This document shows positions 1 to 6,449 of a DNA stretch of 13,467 bases, in pieces; position 1 is the first letter of the stretch; every line of letters begins with the position of its first letter. The position numbers were made by a program, and so were the translations under genes. The notes under the pieces are model-generated. The model was not told the DNA's origin and made no database searches. It saw only the letters and a list, made by a program, of their open reading frames with translations. The DNA lies in contig JAUNBV010000037.1 of NCBI GenBank assembly GCA_030526885.1, positions 1-13,467 of the forward strand, written 5' to 3'. This stretch comes from Syntrophomonadaceae bacterium (GTDB lineage Bacteria > Bacillota > Syntrophomonadia > Syntrophomonadales > Syntrophomonadaceae).

Positions 1-215
1 ATATAGACAGCTGTATGCGTCTGGGGGCGGGAATGAGCGAAGGCCCACTGGAGATGGCGGATCGGCTGGGACTGGATGTGATCCACCACAACCTGCAAAA
101 CTTCTGCAATGAATACAAAGACTTCAAATACCGGCCCCATCCTTGGTTTAACGGCATGATACGCGCCGGCCAATTCGGACGCAAAAGCGGCCGGGGTTTT
201 TATCATTACGCATAA
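1..215 (+). CDS. 3-hydroxyacyl-CoA dehydrogenase, C-terminal end (partial)
   Basis: Only the last 70 codons are in the window; the frame is open from base 3 and ends in TAA at 213-215. The peptide runs from IDSCMRLGAGMSEGP through MADRLGLD to a GRKSGRGFYHYA end. This matches the C-terminal (3HCDH_C) domain of NAD-dependent 3-hydroxyacyl-CoA dehydrogenases, which typically have a G-P-x-x-x-x-D-x-x-G-L-D stretch and finish with K-x-G-x-G-F-Y-x-Y. The family oxidises L-3-hydroxyacyl-CoA (or makes it in the butyrate direction) in the cytoplasm. The catalytic His/Glu and the NAD-binding Rossmann domain lie upstream of the window. An ATG at base 15 is in frame but is internal to the domain, not the start. 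The next gene begins 47 bp later with no visible terminator, so read-through is possible. Confidence 0.85.
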   Translation, partial: IDSCMRLGAGMSEGPLEMADRLGLDVIHHNLQNFCNEYKDFKYRPHPWFNGMIRAGQFGRKSGRGFYHYA

Positions 216-262
216 TTTTTAGCGCTAGGCGATACATCATATAGTAATGAGGGGGAATTTTT

Positions 263-1090
263 GTGGAATTTACAACCAGAAAAAGCTCCGGACCGTGGGT
301 CGGGTTACTGGCGGGGGTGATCATCTTTACCTTTACCCTATGGGGAGTCGGCTATTCCTTAGGGCCGGAAGACATGGCATTGAAGATAATGCTCTATGTG
401 CCCACCTATCTTTTTTTGGTCGCATACATATATTTAATCATCGGCGCCTTTAATTTGCACTATCGGATTAATGACGAACACTTGACCATACGCTGGGGCC
501 TTCTGAAAAAGAGCATTTATTGGCAGGATGTCAATGAAATCATCATTGTCAAGGGCAAGGCCAATCTATTTCCTTTCTTGAGTGTCCAATGGCCCGGTTA
601 TATAGTGGGTCTGTTTACCATCAAGGGGCTGGGACCGGTACGGATGTACGGAACCCATGTGGCTGAAGAATTTCTCTACCTGAAGACCGGCAAGGGGTTT
701 TTCGGGCTTACCCCTTACGATATGCGCATGGCCGATTTTTTGGAGAGCAAGACCAGCATCCCAATTACCATAGTAGATATGGATGAAATACCGGCCGAGG
801 TAAAGGGCACCAGCTACCATGAAGATGATTCCTATAAGCTGTTTTACCGCCTGAATCTTATATTACTGCTGGTGTATATAGTATTTATGGCCATTTTTTA
901 TCCCGGTTCGGGCGCGGACCCCATAACCGTGCTGTTACTGGTTTTAGCCATCCCATTATTCTTTTTCAATGTGTCCAACGCTTCGCGCATTATCCAGTTC
1001 AGCGAGTCCGGGGCTTATATGATGCTGATTCTGGGCGTATTGGTAACCGGTATATTTTTAATCCTTACCGCCAGCGAGATACTTCTATGA
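263..1090 (+). CDS. Membrane protein with bacterial PH-like domain
   Basis: A 275-residue protein starting at GTG 263, chosen because a GAGGGGG ribosome site lies at 249-255, seven bases upstream. Hydrophobic segments at about residues 12-32 and 44-64 form an N-terminal hairpin. A soluble block at about 66-172 follows, reading YRINDEHLTIRWGLLKKSI then W-Q-D-V-N-E-I. This 'strand, short turn, I/L-R-x-G, I-x-W-x-x-I' pattern is typical of bacterial PH-like domains (bPH, formerly DUF304-type). Three more membrane segments follow at about 195-214, 221-238 and 253-272. Bacterial PH domains are generally of unknown or membrane-associated function; I cannot assign a substrate. It lies 19 bp upstream of the YchF-like gene with no terminator between, so the two are probably co-transcribed. 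The family call is from pattern; the membrane topology is inference. Confidence 0.72.
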   Translation: MEFTTRKSSGPWVGLLAGVIIFTFTLWGVGYSLGPEDMALKIMLYVPTYLFLVAYIYLIIGAFNLHYRINDEHLTIRWGLLKKSIYWQDVNEIIIVKGKANLFPFLSVQWPGYIVGLFTIKGLGPVRMYGTHVAEEFLYLKTGKGFFGLTPYDMRMADFLESKTSIPITIVDMDEIPAEVKGTSYHEDDSYKLFYRLNLILLLVYIVFMAIFYPGSGADPITVLLLVLAIPLFFFNVSNASRIIQFSESGAYMMLILGVLVTGIFLILTASEILL

Positions 1091-1109
1091 TGACCACAGG
1101 AGGAGCCTT

Positions 1110-2174
1110 ATGCAATTAGGAATCGTTGGTCTACCCATGGTAGGCAAAAGCACGGTGTTTCAGTTGCTTACCGGCAGCGAAAATGCCGGGTTTTCAGTCG
1201 GCAAGAGCCAGAGCGCAATGGCGCGTATCCCTGATCGCCGTATAGATCATCTGTCCTCGGTTTACCGCCCGAAAAAGACGAGTTATGCACAACTGGAAGT
1301 AGTGGATATACCCGGTTTGGTGCCGGGAACGGAAAAGGGCAGCAACGTATTTTTGGACAGCATTCGCCGCGCCGACGCCCTGTTGCATGTGGTCAGGGCT
1401 TTTGATGACCAGAGCGTGGCCAGCATGCACAGCGGTATAGACCCCTTGCGGGATCTGGAAGTCATCGCTTATGAGCTGCTGATATCCGATATGGACCTAA
1501 TCGAAAAGCGCATTGAGCGCATAAACAATAATAAGAAAAAATCGCAGATGCAAGATGAACTGGATTTACTGTTGCGCCTGCAGGGCGTACTGGATGAGGA
1601 GAAGGCGCTTTCCTCCGCCGAGCTCAACGGTGAGGAAGAACGCATGATGTCGGGCTATCAGTTCCTTACCCTGAAGCCGCTCATCTTATGTGTTAATATC
1701 AATGAAGACGAGATTACCGCGCCGGCATATCCGCAACGCGATGCACTGCTGCAGTTTTGCCGTGAACGCCAGATGCCGCTAATAGAGATGTCGGCCGAGA
1801 TTGAGCGACAACTCTTAGCATTTGATGGCGAGGAACGAACTGAGTTCATGAACGATTTGGGGCTTGCCGAAAGCGGCGTGGATAAAATCGCCCGCGGCAT
1901 ATATGAACGCCTGGGGCTGATTTCATTTTTTACGGTGGGGGAGGATGAAGTAAAAGCCTGGACGATTGAAAAGGGATGCCACGCCAAAGCCGCGGCCGGA
2001 AAAATCCACTCCGACATTGAACGCGGATTTATCCGCGCCGAGGTATTCGCTTACGACGATTATGTTCGATATGGCACCACCTCCGCCTTGCGTGAACAGG
2101 GATTGCTCCGTTTGGAAGGTAAGGAGTACGAGGTCAAGGACGGGGATATAGTGCATTTCAGGTTTAATGTATAA
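1110..2174 (+). CDS. ychF: YchF/Obg-type NTPase, diverged paralogue
   Basis: A 354-residue protein with ATG at 1110 behind AGGAGG at 1098-1103. Visible motifs are G1/P-loop GLPMVGKS (residues 7-14), G3 DIPG (66-69) and a G4 position reading N-I-N-E (196-199). In YchF proteins the GTPase NKxD is replaced by NxxE, which favours ATP over GTP. A charged helical insert spans about 120-180. The C-terminal TGS/DUF933-like domain (about 273-354) ends in DGDIVHFRFNV, a YchF hallmark. YchF binds ribosomes and has been tied to stress responses. Compared with the usual ~363 residues this copy is slightly short. P-loop Asn is replaced by Met, and the usual N-Y-P-F-C-T-I-E-P-N stretch is replaced by G-F-S-V-G-K-S-Q-S-A. 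I therefore read it as the diverged second YchF seen in some Clostridia rather than the housekeeping copy. Confidence 0.88.
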   Translation: MQLGIVGLPMVGKSTVFQLLTGSENAGFSVGKSQSAMARIPDRRIDHLSSVYRPKKTSYAQLEVVDIPGLVPGTEKGSNVFLDSIRRADALLHVVRAFDDQSVASMHSGIDPLRDLEVIAYELLISDMDLIEKRIERINNNKKKSQMQDELDLLLRLQGVLDEEKALSSAELNGEEERMMSGYQFLTLKPLILCVNINEDEITAPAYPQRDALLQFCRERQMPLIEMSAEIERQLLAFDGEERTEFMNDLGLAESGVDKIARGIYERLGLISFFTVGEDEVKAWTIEKGCHAKAAAGKIHSDIERGFIRAEVFAYDDYVRYGTTSALREQGLLRLEGKEYEVKDGDIVHFRFNV

Positions 2175-2260
2175 AACCAAGTACCGCTTGGCGAGGGCGA
2201 TATAAGACAGTGCATCTAATACCCAGACACACCCACAAATAAATAATTCGCTTTTGGCAG

Positions 2261-2300
2261 GAGAGGGTATATGGCCGAGTGCTATACCCTCTTGTTTTTT
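2261..2300 (+). terminator. Rho-independent terminator after the ychF-like gene
   Basis: A 10-bp perfect stem pairs AGAGGGTATA (2262-2271) with TATACCCTCT (2283-2292) around an 11-nt loop. It is followed by TGTTTTTT at 2293-2300. The stem is only moderately GC-rich but the U-tract is strong. It closes the bPH/ychF unit and separates it from the ligase genes that start about 120 bp further on. Confidence 0.85.
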
Positions 2301-2314
2301 GACGGTTTTCTCAT

Positions 2315-2329
2315 GTGGCCGGTGGCCAC
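2315..2329. repeat. Short GC-rich dyad
   Basis: GTGGCC (2315-2320) and GGCCAC (2324-2329) form a perfect 6-bp inverted repeat with a 3-nt centre, followed by TTTAAATT. It lies between the ychF terminator and the candidate ligase promoter. It could be a weak secondary terminator or a protein-binding dyad; nothing in the sequence decides between these. Confidence 0.35.
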
Positions 2330-2358
2330 TTTAAATTCAGCATCAGGCGTTTCCCGGC

Positions 2359-2386
2359 ACTCCGACGCATCGGTTTTCATAGGATA
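2359..2386 (+). promoter_or_regulatory. Candidate sigma-K/E-like promoter of the ligase pair
   Basis: An AC at 2359-2360 and CATAGGATA at 2378-2386 are separated by 17 bp. This fits the published Bacillus sigma-K pattern (AC, 16-17 bp, CATAnnnTA). A start site would fall near 2393, roughly 30 bases ahead of the ATP-grasp start. The pattern is short and could occur by chance; the support is its position in front of a gene related to endospore-coat YheC/YheD proteins. No good sigma-A promoter is evident in the same gap. Confidence 0.4.
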
Positions 2387-2421
2387 GGGCATGAGGAGAA
2401 CGTGGATAGGGTGGGATACTT

Positions 2422-3564
2422 TTGGCTTCGATATATCACTGTTGCCATTGGGACCCCCGACGCAGTGTCGGAGTTTTGATTGATCCGAGGAGTGGATCAG
2501 GTGCTCCCGTGCCCCGGGGGCGTGCTCAGCTTATATTCAGGGAAATGATTCAAGCCGCGTCGGCGGCTAATATCGATATGTTCTATTTCTATCCCTCGGG
2601 TGTCAAGTCGATGGGCGGCGACATCGAGGGCTTATACTGGCACCGTGGTTTATGGGGCCGCTACACCTTTCCATACCCGCGCGTAATATATAACCGCATC
2701 GTTTATCGCCGTAACGAGGCCCAGCCCGGCGTTGCGAAACTGGTGCGCGTTTTGAACGACGCTCCATCTCTTATCTTCTTTAACAGCCGGTTCCTGAATA
2801 AATGCGAAGTGGAGAGAACACTGGATAATGAGCCTTCTTTGGCCGAGTTTCGCCTGAAATACGCGCCGTTGGCGCCGGATAGCCTGGGTAACATGACCGA
2901 GCGGCATGGCGAGGTGTTTATCAAGCTATGTTCCGGCAACACCGCGCAAGGATTATGTAAAGTAATACGAAACGAAGCCGGATATTTCCGATATTCGTTT
3001 TTTCGTAAGGGCCATCCGGTGAGCTGGCGGCAAGCGTCTGATTTGCACGGATTATACCGAGTGCTGCAACACAGCTATGGCACAACCCCGGCATTTATTC
3101 AGGAGGGATTAAGGCTGGCGCGCTGGCAGGGCCGCATATTTGATCTGCGGGTGTTGGTGCAAAAAAACGGCCGGGGGCAGTGGCAGCTTGCGGCGCGGGC
3201 GGGGCGTGTTGCGGGCGATGCCGGAGCGTTTGTGACTCATGTCCCCAACGGAGGGCGGGCGGTGAGTTTTGAACAGCTTATAACTTCATGTTGGGGCCGC
3301 GCGGCCTATGCGCAAACCGTACCATTACTGGATCGCCTGGCGGTAAATGCCGCCGCCGCGCTGGAACGATACGGCGACTTGCAACTGGGGGTCTTGTCTA
3401 TGGACATAGGCATGGATGCTCAAGGTAGGCTGAAGCTATTTGAAATCAACTCAAAGCCCGCCGGTTTTGACGAGCCTGAACTGCGCCGGCAGCACTATAC
3501 GCTGTTGATGCAGTATTTCAATTACTTGCTGGACGCCGGACCTGGGGGAAAGGAAGCCTTATAA
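2422..3564 (+). CDS. YheC/YheD-type ATP-grasp ligase
   Basis: A 380-residue protein. The frame is blocked by TAG at 2407-2409, so TTG 2422 is the only start that keeps the whole domain; its ribosome site is a weak AGGGTGGGA at 2408-2416. The N-terminal region carries SVGVLIDP (15-22) and P-x-P-R-V-I-Y-N-R-I (84-93), like the V-V-Y-N-R of YheC/D proteins. The ATP-grasp core shows EVFIKLCSGNTAQG (164-177, Lys168 in the nucleotide-binding position), FDLRVLVQKNGRGQW (240-254), and a metal/phosphate end LSMDIGMDAQGRLKLFEINSKP (325-346; Asp328, Glu341, Asn343). ATP-grasp enzymes join a carboxylate to an amine through an acyl-phosphate; YheC/D members are associated with the spore coat and their substrates are unknown. 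The next gene starts two bases after its stop, which implies translational coupling with the amidoligase. The exact N-terminus is uncertain. Confidence 0.82.
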   Translation: MASIYHCCHWDPRRSVGVLIDPRSGSGAPVPRGRAQLIFREMIQAASAANIDMFYFYPSGVKSMGGDIEGLYWHRGLWGRYTFPYPRVIYNRIVYRRNEAQPGVAKLVRVLNDAPSLIFFNSRFLNKCEVERTLDNEPSLAEFRLKYAPLAPDSLGNMTERHGEVFIKLCSGNTAQGLCKVIRNEAGYFRYSFFRKGHPVSWRQASDLHGLYRVLQHSYGTTPAFIQEGLRLARWQGRIFDLRVLVQKNGRGQWQLAARAGRVAGDAGAFVTHVPNGGRAVSFEQLITSCWGRAAYAQTVPLLDRLAVNAAAALERYGDLQLGVLSMDIGMDAQGRLKLFEINSKPAGFDEPELRRQHYTLLMQYFNYLLDAGPGGKEAL

Positions 3565-3566
3565 TA

Positions 3567-5186
3567 ATGATAGTTACATTTAGCTATCGCAGTAATGACA
3601 CCGGCCATAAGCTGGGATCAGCACTGGAAGAAATCTTCCCCGGCACTAAATGCCGCACGGTACAACACTCACAGGACAGCTTATTCGAGTACAGCTTCCA
3701 TATCAATGACTATAGCTGCATATTTAATTTAAACCCGCTCATGGTGGTGCAAAGGTTCCTTGATGAGCCGCAACATCTGCCGTCGTTATTGGAGGCGGCG
3801 CGCATACCTTTTGTGTCCCCGGCTCCGGACACTGGTCGTGGAAGGATTAATTATAGCGTGATGGTATACGGAAGGCGTTGCTTTGTAATTTCGCAGATGA
3901 CCGGCTCGGACATACGCACCCGGCGCTGGCTGAATGAAAAAAGCGTACCCCGTATTGCCGAAATAGCGAAGAATGCTTTATATGCCACCGGTCTGGATTT
4001 TGCCGAGGTAACGATAGTCGGAATGGGAGGCAGGCATCGGGTAACGACGGTACAACCTTCGCCGGAGCTTAATGCTAAGACGATAAAACGGTTATGCCAG
4101 CTCATAGCCAGCGATATGGAAGGCCGCGCGCGGGAATTACAGCGTGACCTGCGCTTGGGAGCGGATCCGGAGTTTATGCTCGCCAATAAATCTAACGGCA
4201 AAATGATACCCGCGTCCTACTTGTTTCCTCACGACGGTTTAGTAGGCTGCGATAGCCTGCGCGTTCCCAACCGTCAGCAGCGTCCTATTGCCGAGATACG
4301 GCCACGGCCATCCGCTTCGCCCTTCAACCTTTTCGAAAATATTCGCTCTGCGCTACAGACGGCTCAGCGCATGGCGCCATATCATAATATTAAATGGATA
4401 GCCGGCAGCGAGCCCTTTACCGGTTACTATACGGGAGGCCATATCCATTTCAGCCCCTTAAAAGCCAACTTGCAACTGCTCAGGGCACTGGACAATTATG
4501 TGGCAGTGCCGCTGCTGATGATGGAGACTCCGGAGCGCGCCCGGGCGAGAAGAAAAAAATACGGGATGTTGGGCGATTGCCGTGATAAAAATCATGGCGG
4601 CTTCGAGTACCGGACCCCAGCCAGCTGGCTTTATGATGAGGAACTATGCCTGGCCGCACTGTGCCTGGCCAAAGTGGTGAGCAAGCATTACCCGGAGCTT
4701 ACAGCAAATCTATTTATCGACCCCCAGGCGTGGGGCGATTTTTACCATTGCAATAAAAGCGCCTTTACCTCACATCTCATAAATTTATGGAAAGATTTGC
4801 GGGCTACATCCTCATACGAGCTGTATAATACCGAAATTGACAGATATATGACAAATATTGTCAATGGGCGCGGGGCGGAGGAGAACAGTGATGTGAAAGC
4901 CGCCTGGAGAATCGGCGGCGGCGGCATATATAGAAACACAAATTATGAAAACCGGTATAACCGCAACCTAACCGGCAGCATCAATCAATCGAATGTTTAC
5001 GATATCATTAATGGCAACTACGGGGCCAACCAACGCATCAGAAGAGCTCCGGCCGGAACCGGTCGGGTGAGCAATGTCACGCCACAAAGAAGAACAACGG
5101 CCAGAAGAAATGTATCACGCCGCGGAAACGGCGCCAATACCCAAGTGCGCACGCCGCGAAGAATAAACCGCCAGTATTATATGTAA
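3567..5186 (+). CDS. COOH-NH2 amidoligase (phiEco32-type 2 family) with basic tail
   Basis: A 539-residue protein with three parts. Residues 1-190 resemble the C-terminal half of an ATP-grasp fold: SVMVYGRRCFVIS (97-109), a helix with the A-x-x-x-G-L-D-F-A-E-V pattern (138-148) and TVQPSPELN (161-169) where active enzymes have E-x-N-x-x-P. No nucleotide-binding lysine/glycine loop is seen. Residues 195-400 carry the glutamine-synthetase/GCS-like amidoligase motifs: LGADPEF (197-203), AEIRPRPS (242-249), GGHIHFSP (290-297) and GGFEYRTPASWL (344-355), supplying the expected acidic, Arg and His ligands. Residues about 450-539 are a low-complexity tail rich in Arg, Asn, Gly and Tyr ending R-Q-Y-Y-M. 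The family is predicted to make amide bonds using ATP. It follows the ATP-grasp gene by 2 bp. Substrate unknown; a peptide or coat-protein modification is inference. Confidence 0.75.
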   Translation: MIVTFSYRSNDTGHKLGSALEEIFPGTKCRTVQHSQDSLFEYSFHINDYSCIFNLNPLMVVQRFLDEPQHLPSLLEAARIPFVSPAPDTGRGRINYSVMVYGRRCFVISQMTGSDIRTRRWLNEKSVPRIAEIAKNALYATGLDFAEVTIVGMGGRHRVTTVQPSPELNAKTIKRLCQLIASDMEGRARELQRDLRLGADPEFMLANKSNGKMIPASYLFPHDGLVGCDSLRVPNRQQRPIAEIRPRPSASPFNLFENIRSALQTAQRMAPYHNIKWIAGSEPFTGYYTGGHIHFSPLKANLQLLRALDNYVAVPLLMMETPERARARRKKYGMLGDCRDKNHGGFEYRTPASWLYDEELCLAALCLAKVVSKHYPELTANLFIDPQAWGDFYHCNKSAFTSHLINLWKDLRATSSYELYNTEIDRYMTNIVNGRGAEENSDVKAAWRIGGGGIYRNTNYENRYNRNLTGSINQSNVYDIINGNYGANQRIRRAPAGTGRVSNVTPQRRTTARRNVSRRGNGANTQVRTPRRINRQYYM

Positions 5187-5272
5187 CCGGTGTCAACATT
5201 CTTTAAGTGGTCAAAATCCTTAATATTCATCAGCCGGTACCAATCAATGCAAGCGGCCAAGCCGATCACCAT
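5177..5272 (-). CDS. Possible 31-residue ORF or gene remnant
   Basis: On the minus strand an ATG at 5272 opens a 31-codon frame ending in TAA at 5177-5179, overlapping the amidoligase stop by 10 bp in convergent orientation. GGGAGGGGG at 5290-5282 sits about nine bases upstream as a ribosome site. The frame stays open about 14 codons further upstream without a better start codon. The peptide (MVIGLAACIDWYRLMNIKDF then DHLKNVDTGYI) has protein-like composition with Trp, Tyr, His and Cys. I recognise no family. It may be a real small protein, the surviving C-terminus of a deleted gene, or chance. Confidence 0.25.
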   Translation of the reverse strand: MVIGLAACIDWYRLMNIKDFDHLKNVDTGYI

Positions 5273-5303
5273 GCCATGCTGCCCCCTCCCATAATAATCT
5301 TCC

Positions 5304-5319
5304 CATAATAGATATTATG
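5304..5319. repeat. AT-rich perfect dyad
   Basis: CATAATA (5304-5310) and TATTATG (5313-5319) form a perfect 7+2+7 inverted repeat in the otherwise gene-free space between the amidoligase and transporter genes. It is too AT-rich and lacks a U-tract for a terminator. A regulator-binding site is possible but no regulated promoter is evident beside it. The rest of 5320-5393 shows only a loose GGTAGAT direct repeat and nothing else I can name. Confidence 0.3.
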
Positions 5320-5393
5320 TAAAGTAAAAGAAAAATTGCGTGTGGATATGGTTTACGGTAGATATAGATGGTAGATGTTGCGTGGGATATGTT

Positions 5394-5432
5394 TTTAAGA
5401 AAAGCAAGCGGCGGGGGCACTTCCCCGCCGCT
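5394..5432 (-). terminator. Terminator of the acetate-type transporter gene
   Basis: AGCGGCGGGG (5407-5416) pairs perfectly with CCCCGCCGCT (5423-5432) around a 6-nt loop. Read on the minus strand, the stem is followed by TTGCTTTTCTT, a serviceable U-rich tract. It lies 43 bp past the transporter stop. On the plus strand no run of T follows, so it is mainly a minus-strand terminator. Confidence 0.8.
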
Positions 5433-5474
5433 GTTATGTGGTGTTTGAAAAATATCGTTTAGGAAATGTCCCGG

Positions 5475-6152
5475 TTAGGCGCTGATGCTTTTGCTCATCG
5501 CCTCTTTGGCTTTATGCAGCGGGCCAAAGGGTTTTCCGGGCGGCACAACGGTAAAACCGTAATGGGAGTTTAATACATTGACTGCCACTCCGTAGAAGGA
5601 CATAATAGCTATGCCCAGTTCCGACCAAGCGGCCAAGCTGTGCCAGAAGTGCCCGCCGACGCCTAAGGTGTCCATAAACAGCCCCAGGAACAGCAGATCG
5701 ATGAGGAAAAATATAATGAACAGCACTTTATTGGCGCCCATGGCTCCAAAGGTCATAATTACGGTGAATATAAAATAGCCCAGAAACGCAAAGCCCAATT
5801 GGTGCATGTCTATGACCACGCCTTTATCGGCCAGGCCGAACATGCCGTTACTAAACATCCAGCTTAAGGCCATGCCAAACCAGAAAAATCCGTAGGCGCA
5901 AAAAGCGGTGGCGCCAAAGGTGTTATTATGTTTGAAGTCGAGCAAGCCGGCCACAAACTGAGCCAGCGCCCCAAGGAACAGCGCCCAAGGAATGATCATG
6001 GCCGTACCGTCAGTAATGCCCAGTTTGCTGGTGCAGGCCACCAATGTCACTATGGCCAGCCCGAATAATCCCAGGGCTGAAGGATTAGCCACCAATTCCT
6101 GTACATGACCGGATATCACGATTTCATTCCCGTGTGTCTTAGTCTCCGACAT
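5475..6152 (-). CDS. satP: GPR1/FUN34/YaaH (SatP) family acetate/succinate transporter
   Basis: A 225-residue protein with ATG at 6152 behind GGAGGG. It has six predicted membrane helices. The family signature, usually N-P-[AV]-P-[LF]-G-L, appears as NPSALGLFGLA at about residues 23-33, just before helix 1; the second proline is replaced by Ala. A second conserved stretch, NNTFGATAFCAYGFFWFG, lies near residues 76-93 at helix 3. Members move acetate, succinate or similar monocarboxylates across the cytoplasmic membrane, often with protons. It is longer than E. coli SatP (188 residues), mostly from N- and C-terminal cytoplasmic extensions. It is a stand-alone gene with its own leader and terminator. 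In an anaerobe oxidising or producing short acids it would fit acetate export or uptake; the direction cannot be read from sequence. Confidence 0.88.
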   Translation of the reverse strand: MSETKTHGNEIVISGHVQELVANPSALGLFGLAIVTLVACTSKLGITDGTAMIIPWALFLGALAQFVAGLLDFKHNNTFGATAFCAYGFFWFGMALSWMFSNGMFGLADKGVVIDMHQLGFAFLGYFIFTVIMTFGAMGANKVLFIIFFLIDLLFLGLFMDTLGVGGHFWHSLAAWSELGIAIMSFYGVAVNVLNSHYGFTVVPPGKPFGPLHKAKEAMSKSISA

Positions 6153-6190
6153 TAAATTCCCTCCTACTAATAATTTCTATTATTTATCGT

Positions 6191-6243
6191 CGGTGCCGCG
6201 ACGGATAAATCCGTCCCCCGGCATCGGCGGCTGCTGCAGCCGC
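6191..6243 (-). promoter_or_regulatory. Hairpin-rich 5' leader of the transporter gene
   Basis: Two adjacent dyads lie 39-91 bp upstream of the transporter ATG. One is GACGGAT-AA-ATCCGTC (6200-6215), extended by outer arms CGGTGCCG (6191-6198) and CGGCATCG (6219-6226) with one G-U-type mismatch. The other is GCGGCTGC-T-GCAGCCGC (6227-6243), a perfect 8+1+8 palindrome. No U-tract follows on the minus strand, so neither is a simple terminator. They could form a structured mRNA leader or be operator sites. No known riboswitch consensus was recognised. Confidence 0.4.
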
Positions 6244-6350
6244 AAGCTGGTATGTGCCGCTCCCCTTCCCCCTTTCGTTTAGCATCATCGGTAAGCTACT
6301 TTCTTTAATTTCAACATGATTGGATAAATTCCTGTTGCGGTTTAATTTTA

Positions 6351-6379
6351 TTGCTCATTTTATATGAACTTAGTATAAT
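6351..6379 (+). promoter_or_regulatory. Sigma-A-like promoter of the acyltransferase gene
   Basis: A perfect TATAAT at 6374-6379 lies 17 bp downstream of TTGCTC at 6351-6356, a weak -35 matching only TTG. The surrounding DNA is AT-rich. The start site would be near 6386, giving a leader of about 64 nt before the TTG start at 6450. Confidence 0.6.
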
Positions 6380-6449
6380 ATAGTGGAGTGGTGCCTTAGT
6401 TTGGGGCGGCGCCGAACTAAAATCTATTGAGAAACGGGAGGCAGCCCTA

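Noticed and set aside
1658..2017. 119-codon minus-strand open frame
   Set aside because: Shadow of the YchF C-terminal domain, Ser-rich, no ribosome site.
2402..2480. GTG 2402 as an alternative start upstream of the ATP-grasp gene
   Set aside because: It is in another frame and reaches TGA after about 25 codons; only a sequencing error would join it to the gene.
3851..4201. 116-codon minus-strand open frame
   Set aside because: Shadow of the amidoligase gene with no recognisable domain.
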